Shown here piece by piece: positions 38,011 through 47,033 of a DNA stretch of 64,000 nt. How positions within the stretch are numbered: the stretch's first letter is position 1; every line of letters starts with the position of its first letter. The translations under genes were made by a program, and so were the position numbers. The notes under the pieces are model-generated. The model did no database searches. It was not told where the DNA came from and saw only the letters and a program-made list of their open reading frames with translations. This DNA comes from Pichia kudriavzevii (lineage: Eukaryota > Ascomycota > Pichiomycetes > Pichiales > Pichiaceae), in contig NC_042507.1 of the NCBI RefSeq assembly GCF_003054445.1, forward strand, positions 1,364,001 to 1,428,000, read 5' to 3'.

Positions 38011-40325
38011 GAAGATGTGGTAGAGGAATGTCTCTGTCTACAAAGGTTATTCTCTCTCCTGAGTTGCTTGTATTTCCTAGGAGGGCAAGTAAATATGGGC
38101 CTTGCACAGGCACTGTCTGTGGTTGATTAGAAGGCTGCACCGGAGAGCACTGGTGTCTGCATGTAGTATTGTGGAGCGAGGCCGTTGTAGACACGGCGGT
38201 GGAGGGGAATGACAACGCAAACTAGTTACCATGTTGATAGTTGCCATGTCTCAACATGGGCTCTACATGGGAGAGAGGAACATGCTCGGATAAGGATGGA
38301 GGGCACATGTGGGAGGGAAATGGGAATGGCTTAGGAAACTGAGTGTAGAACAGTGGAAAGATAACGATGCAGTAGATCATTAGATAACTATCCATTGGTT
38401 AGTGCTATAAAGACGTGAATAGAAAACATCAACATTGGCACGCTCAAGGGAGAAAAATTACCACAAAGAAAAACTGTGTAACATTATCCATCCTTCTCTA
38501 TGGAAGGTTTCCCCCATCGCTTCAGTACTTTTCCGCATTGGATTGTACAGAAATGGAAGTGTGTTTCAAATTAGTAATATTTTGTCAGACAAGAAAAATG
38601 TGAGTGCCAACGCAAAGTCCACAAATGCGTTACTATATAAACAAAAACACAACTTACAATGGTGGAAAAACTGATTTATATAGACACACTCAGAAAACAC
38701 TAGTTGAGGCTTCAGTTGTTAGTTCTCTACACACACTGAATGAGGTGATAATGCTTGGGATTTTTAGTTAACCATATGGTACTTTGAAACCGTTCAGACT
38801 CTATACAAAAACATGTGTTCCTGATTGAATAACTGAAAGTCGAAACACGTTGTCTCTACATCGGGTTTCTTTGTTCATCACTTACTTATTGATTTTTCTG
38901 TGAACAAAATACACAAAATGCACTGTGCAAAGCTGAACCGGAATTTGATATTTACCCGCACATACTAATAGTCGTACCATTAAGTAGAAAAGCTTGATAA
39001 GCATATATTTCATGAATCACACAGTAATTGGGGATGGTTACATCGAAAAACTATGTTCCCGGAGTATTACTGTTAATTGCACCAGATCTTCCTTTTAATG
39101 TTTGACAATTTAGGTTTCATTTCTCATTCACTGCTCCCAACTACCAGTGTAACAGGGTAGAAATTGCCCCATCAATTCGTGTAATACAACCGCTCCACAG
39201 TAGTTAACGGGGTTGCTTTTCATGCTCCAAATAGGCCAATTTATCCGAGAGTAACTAATTTTTTTCAAACTGGTGAGTTTGGTTCCAAAGAAATTGGCGG
39301 TTGATAAAGACTGGTCTTTGTTTTTTTGCTTTTTATTAATATTTTTATAGGCCAATGGAAAGTTATATTTTACTCACGGTTGTTGAAACAGCCAACAAAG
39401 TCATTCACCTGCTACAACTAAGTGCTAGACTATCGGTATGAGCGAAACCAATTAGTTCTAGACAAGCGAACTGTCAGAACTAGGACTAGCTATTTTCTAT
39501 CTTATGTAGTAACGATTAAATCTCTGACTCTTGGAGAGGTTAGTCCACATGCAGGTATCTAGCTTGAATCACACCTGATATTCCTGTAAATATCAAGTTA
39601 TTTCTTTTTGATTAGTTTGTTTTTAAATGATATTTTATATAAATTCTCTCGGTAGCAGTTCATTCTATAACTTTGGTATAGATATCCAAAGTAAAATCAA
39701 TGTAGGCTAGCCACGAAAACATTTGTTTCTGACGTTGTGTATGAACATTATACAAAAAAAAAATTCACACTAGTTTTGTGATATTATCTCTTTGTTATAA
39801 TAGCAACGGAAGCTCTTAAGCGAAAGGAAATGATTTGTTATAAAAAAATTCTACAATTGCGGACTTCACATTTTGAAATATTAAATCTTTAGTATCACTG
39901 AGAATAATTGTACTACTGCTTTAATGGAATTTTATAGATAGTTATTTTCATCTTTAGACAACAAATTAATAATGCTTAACAAAACCTTTAAATCTCTTTA
40001 AGTCCCAGAAAAAATAAAACAAATGTTATATTAAAGGTCAACCATTGAAATTCATCTAAGAGATCAGACAAAGGACTGTCTCTCTATTTCCTCATCGGGT
40101 AATCATATAGAAGGTTGAAGAAGATTGTAGAAGGTTAAACAGAAGTTCTAGAAAATAATTAAATCCCTCAAAATGCTATTTGTAAATTAAAGAATTACTA
40201 TTTAAACAGAGGACATTCCATATATGTTCTCAGAGAATTAACGTATAAAAATATATAAGATATAAATAAGCAAGAATCAGATTCTAAAGTACCCACCACC
40301 AGCAACACTTTCAATTTCAACAATA

Positions 40326-40397
40326 TCTGATATAGTGTAACGGCTATCACGGTCCGCTTTCACCGGGCAGACCCGGGTTCGACTCCCGGTATCGGAA
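40326..40397 (+). tRNA. tRNA-Glu (UUC anticodon)
   Basis: 72-base tRNA with the acceptor stem TCTGATA/TATCGGA (one G-U pair), D-arm GTGTAACGGCTATCAC, anticodon stem GTCCG/CGGGC around loop CTTTCAC (anticodon TTC) and T-arm CGGGTTCGACTCCCG, containing a good B box. It closely resembles yeast tRNA-Glu(UUC). It is followed after 8 bases by tRNA-Lys, with only a TTTT between them. Confidence 0.95.
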
Positions 40398-40405
40398 CAT
40401 TTTAA

Positions 40406-40504
40406 GCCTGGTTAGCTCAATCGGTAGAGCGTTTGACTCTTAAGATTTTCTTCTTATAAAGAAGTGCAATCAAAAGGCTGCGGGTTCGAGCCCCGCATCG
40501 GGCT
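40406..40504 (+). tRNA. tRNA-Lys (CUU anticodon) with 26-base intron
   Basis: Mature tRNA of 73 bases made of 40406-40442 and 40469-40504. The acceptor stem is GCCTGGT/ATCGGGC, the anticodon loop CTCTTAA (anticodon CTT) with stem TTTGA/TCAAA, and the T-arm GCGGGTTCGAGCCCCGC. The intron (40443-40468) sits after position 37, the canonical place, and contains AAG triplets that can pair with the anticodon. S. cerevisiae tRNA-Lys(CUU) has no intron, so this is a lineage difference. Confidence 0.93.
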
Positions 40505-40508
40505 TAAC

Positions 40509-40514
40509 TTTTTT
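40509..40514 (+). terminator. Pol III terminator T6 after tRNA-Lys
   Basis: Run of six T four bases after the tRNA-Lys 3' end, a strong Pol III stop. A second T6 follows about four bases on. Confidence 0.8.
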
Positions 40515-41177
40515 GTGTTTTTTGATGTTTGATACATTAGTATTTGGGGGATATATTTAAACTATTAACACAACAGTAGTGACTTGGCTGTCTACTTTAA
40601 GAAAACTGCTTTCCAAAAAACTAAAGTTGTACATCCGGAAAAACAGGTTCTTACCAGTTATTTATCTGAAACTCGTTACCATATTCAAAACTATGCATGC
40701 AGAGGTTCCAAATTTCCCGATAAAGAGCCATGTACAGGATACAACCATTTAGTGTTTGATTTGCTTAGGTTTCACGTAGTAATTGAACGACTAAATAATT
40801 GCTACACTTTGTTGAGGAATTGCGATATAACTGCAGAGGCGATAGGGGAATACGTAGCAGTGGTATTGGTGTGCTAGTCTCCGCCCCTCCTCTTTTTATT
40901 ACTAGTGTATTCATAGGAGCATATTATTGCGGGCATCTGTAACTATTGCAATGAATTTAATTGTGGTAGTGCTTTTTAGTTCTTGCAGAGAAGGATGCCA
41001 ACATAAGCACAACTCTCTTGATCAAGTGAATAGGTAGACGTTATTCACAAAAAGAGGTCCTCGACTTTGTATTGTAAACTCAAACTAATAGCCTTATTCA
41101 CCAGAGATTGAGTTAACAGAATCCCCCCTTTAAGGGAAGCAAATTGTATACAGCTTTTATATGTTAAATACAGAAGG

Positions 41178-41183
41178 ACGCGT
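41178..41183. promoter_or_regulatory. MluI cell-cycle box ACGCGT (MCB 1)
   Basis: Perfect ACGCGT 139 bases before the RFA2 ATG. MCB is bound by MBF (Mbp1/Swi6), which drives G1/S expression of replication genes, including RFA genes in S. cerevisiae. Confidence 0.65.
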
Positions 41184-41219
41184 CATCAATGGAGTGTCAA
41201 AGGGAAAAAAAAGTGGCGA

Positions 41220-41225
41220 ACGCGT
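41220..41225. promoter_or_regulatory. MluI cell-cycle box ACGCGT (MCB 2)
   Basis: Second perfect ACGCGT, 97 bases before the RFA2 ATG and 42 bases from the first box. Two exact 6-mers this close together in AT-rich DNA next to a replication gene are unlikely by chance. Confidence 0.7.
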
Positions 41226-41316
41226 TTCTTCATGGATTTAACATTTGTTCACAGTTCAACTCTACGAGTGCCTTCTTTTACTTTTCTAGCTTTATTCGGG
41301 AACAACCAAGAAACAG

Positions 41317-42147
41317 ATGGCCTTCAACCCCTACTCAGACAACACAGGCTACAGCCAAGGCGGCTTTGATAACAACAGCCATAACAATGACTCTCAATTT
41401 GGAGGAAGTCAGGGAAAACCAAGTTATACCAAACAAACCCTAGTTCCGGTAACTATCAAAATGTTGAATGAGGCGTCTGTTGAGGGAGGACAGGATGGTA
41501 ATTTTATCTGGAATGGTGTTGAAATGGTGTATGTGCGATTTATTGGAGTCATTAGGGAAATCGATTCGAGTAACCCAGCTCACTCAATGTATAAACTGGA
41601 AGATGGTACTGAAACTATAGGTGTTCGAGTTTGGAACACTGACGCAGATATTGACCAAATGGAACATGAAAATGATTCAGAATCTGGCTTCCAAAAACCA
41701 AAGCTATCAAAGGATGATTATGTTGAAGTGGTCGCTACAGTCAAAGAGTTCAATAGTAAGATCCAGATTCAAGCACAGAGAATGTCAAAGATAGTGGATT
41801 TTAATATGATTCCGTATCATTTACTCAATGTTGCGAAAAACTATGTTATGGTTCAAAATGGAGGACCTCTTGCTAATACAGGCATTGCATCTTCATCTGC
41901 AGGTGCTGATGCTTCCAGCTCGTTGTTTGTCAAAGAAGACGAAGCATCTAGCTCGTTACCTATTGCAAAACAAATTCATGCGTTCCTAAAGAAACATGGT
42001 CAGACCATGACAGATGGTATTCCAATCCAATATATAGTTCAAGAGACTAACTTTTCTAAAGAGCAGGTCGAACAAGCTATGTCTGAACTGCTCGATGATG
42101 GTGCTGCTTTTTCCACAACTGATGATAACCAATTCTTAGCTTTATGA
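41317..42147 (+). CDS. RFA2: Replication protein A middle subunit (RPA32/Rfa2)
   Basis: Subunit of the single-strand DNA binding trimer RPA used in replication, repair and recombination. The 276-residue protein has a Gly/Asn/Ser-rich N-terminal phosphorylation region (1-40), the OB fold (about 43-165; LVPVTIKMLNEAS ... VYVRFIGVIREIDSSNPAH ... YKLEDGTETIGVRVWN ... DYVEVVATVKEFNSKIQIQA) and a C-terminal winged helix (about 215-276; AFLKKHGQTMTDGIPIQYIV ... VEQAMSELLDDGAAFSTTDD). S. cerevisiae Rfa2 is 273 residues and its gene has an intron near the start; here the frame is continuous. It converges on IRC20 (73 bases between stops). Confidence 0.95.
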   Translation: MAFNPYSDNTGYSQGGFDNNSHNNDSQFGGSQGKPSYTKQTLVPVTIKMLNEASVEGGQDGNFIWNGVEMVYVRFIGVIREIDSSNPAHSMYKLEDGTETIGVRVWNTDADIDQMEHENDSESGFQKPKLSKDDYVEVVATVKEFNSKIQIQAQRMSKIVDFNMIPYHLLNVAKNYVMVQNGGPLANTGIASSSAGADASSSLFVKEDEASSSLPIAKQIHAFLKKHGQTMTDGIPIQYIVQETNFSKEQVEQAMSELLDDGAAFSTTDDNQFLAL

Positions 42148-42220
42148 AAATCGTTTCTACTTGCGTTTTTTCCTTCACTACCTCCCTTTTTATGTTACAT
42201 AATTTTTACTGTAAATTGTA

Positions 42221-45200
42221 TTATACAAAGACACTATCGACAACATGTGCAGATCTAGCTGCGAAAAATGCAGCCCATAAATCTTCATCAGCAATTATTT
42301 CACCTTCCTTTTTGCTGCTATCATTCACTTTAGTGAGCTCTTTTGCCTCTAAGATGTTCTCATCAATTTCTTCTATCTCATTGTTTTCTTCAGAGGGTGC
42401 ATTTTTTCTAACTTTTGCTGCTTGAATCCGCTTTTTAGTAGACAAATATGCAATACTTTCCTCTATCGTTCCTTCTATGATAAAACTCCAGACCGTGGTC
42501 TCCCTAGTTTGCCCAATTCTGTGAATTCTGTTGATGGCTTGGAGCTCAAAAGACAAGTTGACGATAGGTTCACATAAGAAAACATGGGAGGCGTTGGTGA
42601 ACGTCAACCCAGCAGCTTGTGCTACCGTATTCAACAAAAAACAGCTAATAGAGGAATCCTTTTTGAAATCAGTAATATCTTGATTCAACTTGCTATTTTC
42701 CCCCTTTTTCTTAGCTTTACCACTGCTAATGGTTTTATCCATCCAACTACGATGCTCAACACCTTCATATCTTAAGGCCTTACCTAAAAGTAATAAAAAC
42801 ATATTCCATTGCGAGAAAATTAAAATCTGAGTGCCGGGGGTCTTATTGATGAGGTACTTAACCTGTCTAATAATCATGTCTACTTTAGTTCCATATTTTC
42901 TTTTCAAGGGGATGTTGGAGATATCACGTAATTCAAAAGTAGGGAGCTCTTGATAAACATAATCCATGTCTTTCTCAAATAGCCTTCTATTTTTGAGCAA
43001 TTTGATACGTTCTAGGTCATGCTGTTCTTCAGCAGCAATGCCATTGTTCTGATTGTGACTAGTTATCCGATGAACTTCTTCCCTGTTTTCATGCAAGGAT
43101 TCAATAACTTCACCTTTCAAACCGCCCCTCGAGTAGATGAAATTATACAATTCATCCTCCTTCAACTTCTTATTGCACATAGGGCATGTTTTTTTGGTTT
43201 TCATCCACTCCGCTAAGCAATCACGACAGTATTTGTGTCCACATTGAGTTAGTGATCCAACTAAAATTTTGAATCTACAAATAACGCAAGAATCCTCACC
43301 AAATTCGGTAGAGTCTTGCTCTCTTTTAGTACTTAATGTTTTTAAATAATTCAGTCGGTTATTCAAGTTTTTCATCTTCACTTTCTCATTGTCGATTTTC
43401 TTACTAATCTCCTGAATTTCCATCAATGCAACATATTTGGGAGAATCGCCCAATTTATCAGGAAAGTAATTAGTCAAAGAATCAGATCTACTTTGTAAAG
43501 CTTTGAAATAAGCAACCTTTGCGTTGAAAACAGCATTTACAACATCAAACACCTTTGTTTTCATAGTGCTCAACTTGTTCAATTCGCCTTTCATGCAATC
43601 CTTCAATAGTTTAACAAGATAATCAATGGTAGAATACTGCAGAGTACCGGCTTGATACCCCTGTAGTTCTCCGACCAATTCAAGAACAGCAGTATGTAAA
43701 GAATACCTTGGGTTTAAAGTGCCCTGAGGAATGTACGCTTTCCGTAATGTCTCCAACTCATGATAAAGCTCTGTTTTAGTTCCACTTTCCATAAATGTAC
43801 GTTGGAATTTATTCGTACTATTCGTATACAACATATCTTCCGTTGAATTAATTGCCTTTTCACGGTCTTCTAGAATTAACTGAAGCTGGTCAATATATGC
43901 TTGCGAATTCTCTTGCAGTAAAAGATACGAGAAGTATTCGTTACCTGTTTTTTCTGTATCATCGGTCACAGGGACACGCTGAAATTCATACAACGTTTGA
44001 AACCAACAGTTTATAATGGTAGACTGTCCATTGAGTTGTTCGATACACTCCTTGGCACGGTTGAGAACAAAGGTTATACCTAGAGATGTTGAATACTCCT
44101 CAAACGTTTTCTGATAACTTGGAATACTATCGCAAATAAGTGGCAATTCTATTGAACCTGCTCCAACTTCTTCCGTAACATTCCTTTTGTCATCATCTTC
44201 TTCAACGTCTTCAAATGATTTTGGAACTTCTTTGATTTGATATTTTTCATATCCTCCAAACAATTCCTCTAGTTTAAGGATACTTTCATCCGTCCTTTTC
44301 AACGGCTCCTCTAGCAAAATATTCAAAATTTCATCGGCTTTTCCATAATACCTAACTTCTAACTCATGAAATCTCTGTTCCACAGCAGTTAGTGTATTGC
44401 TAATATTATTGTTCTTTTCATTTTCATCTTCGTTGTCATTTTCTCTGTTGTTTAGGTCTACTAAATCACTGAAGTTATCAGGAAGGGGATGCATAGGTCT
44501 ATAGTGTTGATAATAAGCGGATGCTAACATGAAATATGACTGGTGTAAACATTCTAATAAATTTCTTATCCTCAAGCTCCAAGTGATTTTAGTATCTTCA
44601 TCATCTTTTCTTCTATAGTTTTTATACTCTTTGATCTTCTCATTGATTTCATCTATAAGGCCTCTAAAAATTTTAACAGACTCTTCTGGTTGCCTTAAGA
44701 ATTCATTTATCTTACCTAGTTTTAATCTGCTCCTAATACAGTTTAAAAAGGAAGTACTACTTTCCAATTCATTTCGTAAAATCAAATCTTTTAAGACATC
44801 TTCCAACGTACCCATAATGAATTCATGATTCTTTTTCAGTTTTGATGTGGTCGCCAATACAGGGGAATTACTTGCATCAACATACATATTTCTCCTCAAC
44901 TGATCTCCCGCCAATAATGCATGACAACAAATCATTCTCAACTTTGAACTCCAAACTCTCATGCCTGCTTTAGATCGGTCATAGTCAAATCCTTCACCTA
45001 TAGGTTCACCATTACTATTCAATCCAACTTGCTCCAAAAATCGACTAAACAAGTCACAATAGTTATCATATTCAATGGTAGAAAAGGGTGATCTTAGCAT
45101 AATTCGAGTCTGTTTTGGGAGATTTACTTGATTACCAATCATCTCCTTGGTATGCCTGATACAGATACTTTTAAATAATCTGTCAAAAAGTGGACGAGGT

Positions 45201-46768
45201 ATGTGCTCCCAATGCTCTGACGAAATCTTATCTAGTGGATATAACCTTAAAGACCTCATTAACGAATGTAAATCCTGTAAATCCTTCCTAATTATAGTAC
45301 CCGAAACACACCACGTATGCACCCTTGGAATGATTCTAGAAAAATGGCCCACACGAGATATTGAAATTGAAGCAAGTTGAGCTTCGTCCAATACCAACCT
45401 GTAGAATTCAAGTAACATCAACGGAGAAGAATAATCTATACGTTCATAGTTGTTTTTCCTCTTGGGCCTAGTAGTAGGCTTGAATATGGCCCTATCTAAT
45501 TCCCTTGAAAGTATATTATAGGATGTCAGCACTATATCATAAGAAGCAAGCATCTCACCAACAGATGTAGGTGTTATAGAATGATCTTTTTCTTCCATAT
45601 AGAGAATACCAGGGTATACATAGACACTTAATTCTGGACACACGGCACGTATTTCTTCATTCCACTGGCTTAAAATTGTTTCAGGACATAAAATCAAGGT
45701 AGTTTTTGACTCTTTTATTCTACGGCTTGGATCTAAAATATCATATTTCATATTATATGACAAACTCTTACGTGGATTTAGCTTGATGAGAGTGGTAATT
45801 TCTAATGTTTTACCCAATCCCATCTCCTCGCATAAAAATCCCTTAGCAGGAGGTCGCCCAAAATCCAATGAAGCGAAGTAATCCATAACCGTATCATATG
45901 TACATATTGATCCTGTATATTTATTATACCAATATATCGTAGGTTGTGTGCAAAACTTTATTCTCGTCCAACCTGGCATAATTCTATCTAAATATATCGA
46001 TAAAGCGTTACTATCAACATCACTTTTGAATTTGATATCTGACAAGGAGAAACCTTCAGCATTAATTTTCATTTCCACCGATTCATGCTCAAGCATCCAT
46101 TTGAGTGAATCCACCTGAAAAGGTAATAGTGTTTTCGATATTCCTTCGATTTCCAGGAATCTTACGTTAGAATTATAGCTTTTGCGGGTATTTTCAGTGA
46201 TTAAAGAGTAAAATGAATGAACTGACGGTGGCGTCAAATTTGAGCATGACATTTGATACTCCGTGGGTTCTGGAATGGTTACTAATTCAACAAGCGAGTT
46301 TAAGTGTTTTAAAACGTCATCGGGTAAAACTGGTGAAACGCTCATATCCATAAACATCTCAAAACCTAGATCAAAACTGAGTACTCCGTTCCTTATTTTT
46401 AGTCCCTTAGCTGTAAATCCACCTGTATGAAACATTTTAGTAGCATATACTTTGGCATTTGTCATTAGAAAATGGATTGCAGAGATAAGCTGAGTGTATT
46501 CTTCTTCAAAGTGAAGATTGAAGAGAGAGTAAAGTCTCTCCCCTTTAAACTGCATTAATATGGAATGGGAGGAAATCACTGGCTTTTTCATCTTAACTTC
46601 CAGCTCTTCATCTACGATCATATCTTTCATGTCTAAATTGGTAGACAGGTGCAAATTATGACTAAACAACAACACCCCCTTTCTATCGGCTTTCTTCGCC
46701 CGTTTCCCCGTGGAGAGCCATCTCTCAATATGGTTTGCGTTCACAGTGGAGACATCAATTTGAAACAT
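42221..46768 (-). CDS. IRC20: SNF2-family ATPase with RING finger (Irc20, E3 ligase/helicase)
   Basis: Large nuclear protein combining a Swi2/Snf2 motor and a RING E3 domain; Irc20 affects recombination and break repair in yeast and is related to human SHPRH. The 1515-residue protein (S. cerevisiae 1556) has the P-loop CEEMGLGKT (about 310-318), motif Ia TLILCPETILSQWNEEI, a DEAQ rather than DEAH box (RLVLDEAQLA), a long insert of some 500 residues, a C3HC4 RING (about 1160-1200; CVICRFKI ... CGHKYCRDCLAEWMKTKKTCPMC) and the second motor lobe (ILIFSQWNMFLLLLG, ... AAGLTFTNASHVFLCEP, INRIHRIGQTRETTVW). The RING inside the motor is the family's hallmark. It is divergent from RCK2, as YLR247C/YLR248W are in S. 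cerevisiae. Confidence 0.93.
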   Translation of the reverse strand: MFQIDVSTVNANHIERWLSTGKRAKKADRKGVLLFSHNLHLSTNLDMKDMIVDEELEVKMKKPVISSHSILMQFKGERLYSLFNLHFEEEYTQLISAIHFLMTNAKVYATKMFHTGGFTAKGLKIRNGVLSFDLGFEMFMDMSVSPVLPDDVLKHLNSLVELVTIPEPTEYQMSCSNLTPPSVHSFYSLITENTRKSYNSNVRFLEIEGISKTLLPFQVDSLKWMLEHESVEMKINAEGFSLSDIKFKSDVDSNALSIYLDRIMPGWTRIKFCTQPTIYWYNKYTGSICTYDTVMDYFASLDFGRPPAKGFLCEEMGLGKTLEITTLIKLNPRKSLSYNMKYDILDPSRRIKESKTTLILCPETILSQWNEEIRAVCPELSVYVYPGILYMEEKDHSITPTSVGEMLASYDIVLTSYNILSRELDRAIFKPTTRPKRKNNYERIDYSSPLMLLEFYRLVLDEAQLASISISRVGHFSRIIPRVHTWCVSGTIIRKDLQDLHSLMRSLRLYPLDKISSEHWEHIPRPLFDRLFKSICIRHTKEMIGNQVNLPKQTRIMLRSPFSTIEYDNYCDLFSRFLEQVGLNSNGEPIGEGFDYDRSKAGMRVWSSKLRMICCHALLAGDQLRRNMYVDASNSPVLATTSKLKKNHEFIMGTLEDVLKDLILRNELESSTSFLNCIRSRLKLGKINEFLRQPEESVKIFRGLIDEINEKIKEYKNYRRKDDEDTKITWSLRIRNLLECLHQSYFMLASAYYQHYRPMHPLPDNFSDLVDLNNRENDNEDENEKNNNISNTLTAVEQRFHELEVRYYGKADEILNILLEEPLKRTDESILKLEELFGGYEKYQIKEVPKSFEDVEEDDDKRNVTEEVGAGSIELPLICDSIPSYQKTFEEYSTSLGITFVLNRAKECIEQLNGQSTIINCWFQTLYEFQRVPVTDDTEKTGNEYFSYLLLQENSQAYIDQLQLILEDREKAINSTEDMLYTNSTNKFQRTFMESGTKTELYHELETLRKAYIPQGTLNPRYSLHTAVLELVGELQGYQAGTLQYSTIDYLVKLLKDCMKGELNKLSTMKTKVFDVVNAVFNAKVAYFKALQSRSDSLTNYFPDKLGDSPKYVALMEIQEISKKIDNEKVKMKNLNNRLNYLKTLSTKREQDSTEFGEDSCVICRFKILVGSLTQCGHKYCRDCLAEWMKTKKTCPMCNKKLKEDELYNFIYSRGGLKGEVIESLHENREEVHRITSHNQNNGIAAEEQHDLERIKLLKNRRLFEKDMDYVYQELPTFELRDISNIPLKRKYGTKVDMIIRQVKYLINKTPGTQILIFSQWNMFLLLLGKALRYEGVEHRSWMDKTISSGKAKKKGENSKLNQDITDFKKDSSISCFLLNTVAQAAGLTFTNASHVFLCEPIVNLSFELQAINRIHRIGQTRETTVWSFIIEGTIEESIAYLSTKKRIQAAKVRKNAPSEENNEIEEIDENILEAKELTKVNDSSKKEGEIIADEDLWAAFFAARSAHVVDSVFV

Positions 46769-47033
46769 ACCCAGATCTATGCAGATGGTGATCTACTCTA
46801 ATTCAACAATTTCCCGATTAGGTACAAGAGACAATATTTCAGCTGAAGAATCAGCGCCATCCAAAGCCTATAGCAATCAAAATCCTCTCCGGAGACAAAA
46901 TAATAGAAGTGTGCCATTTCATGCGAGAAGAAGTTTTGGAATTTTCTTTGTCCTCGATACTATAAATCTAACACCTTAACGTATAGTTCCGGGATATACA
47001 CCTCCCTGGAGCTTCACACAGAGAGCGTATACG

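Larger units (their letters stand above)
36909..40325. other. 3.4 kb gene-poor tract upstream of the kinase
   Basis: No convincing gene. 37.1-38.3 kb is GC-richer, with strong purine/pyrimidine strand bias (GAGA, GGTGGT, poly-G); 38.3-40.3 kb is ordinary AT-rich DNA. The longest ATG frame (37899 to 37546, minus strand, 117 codons) is Ser/Leu/Pro-rich and follows the base bias. This may be an oversized promoter for the SKS1-like kinase, a non-coding RNA locus, or decayed insertions near tRNA genes. Confidence 0.5.
40505..41316. other. Intergenic region between tRNA-Lys and RFA2
   Basis: 812 bases. The one sizeable frame (40584-40877, 97 codons) starts with TTG, has no ATG early on and resembles nothing I know, so I do not call it. 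The right end is the RFA2 promoter with two MluI boxes. Out-of-frame ATGs at 41189 and 41232 precede the RFA2 start and may lie upstream of the transcription start. Confidence 0.4.

Noticed and set aside
39380-40322. Possible solo LTR upstream of tRNA-Glu, with TGTTGAAA at the left and TTTCAACA at the right
   Set aside because: The two 8-mers are complementary and tRNA neighbourhoods attract such elements, but no target-site duplication is visible, the span of about 940 bases is long for a yeast LTR, and no second copy is available for comparison. Short matches like this arise by chance in AT-rich DNA.
40584-40877. 97-codon open frame downstream of tRNA-Lys
   Set aside because: It starts with TTG, has no usable early ATG and shows no family likeness.
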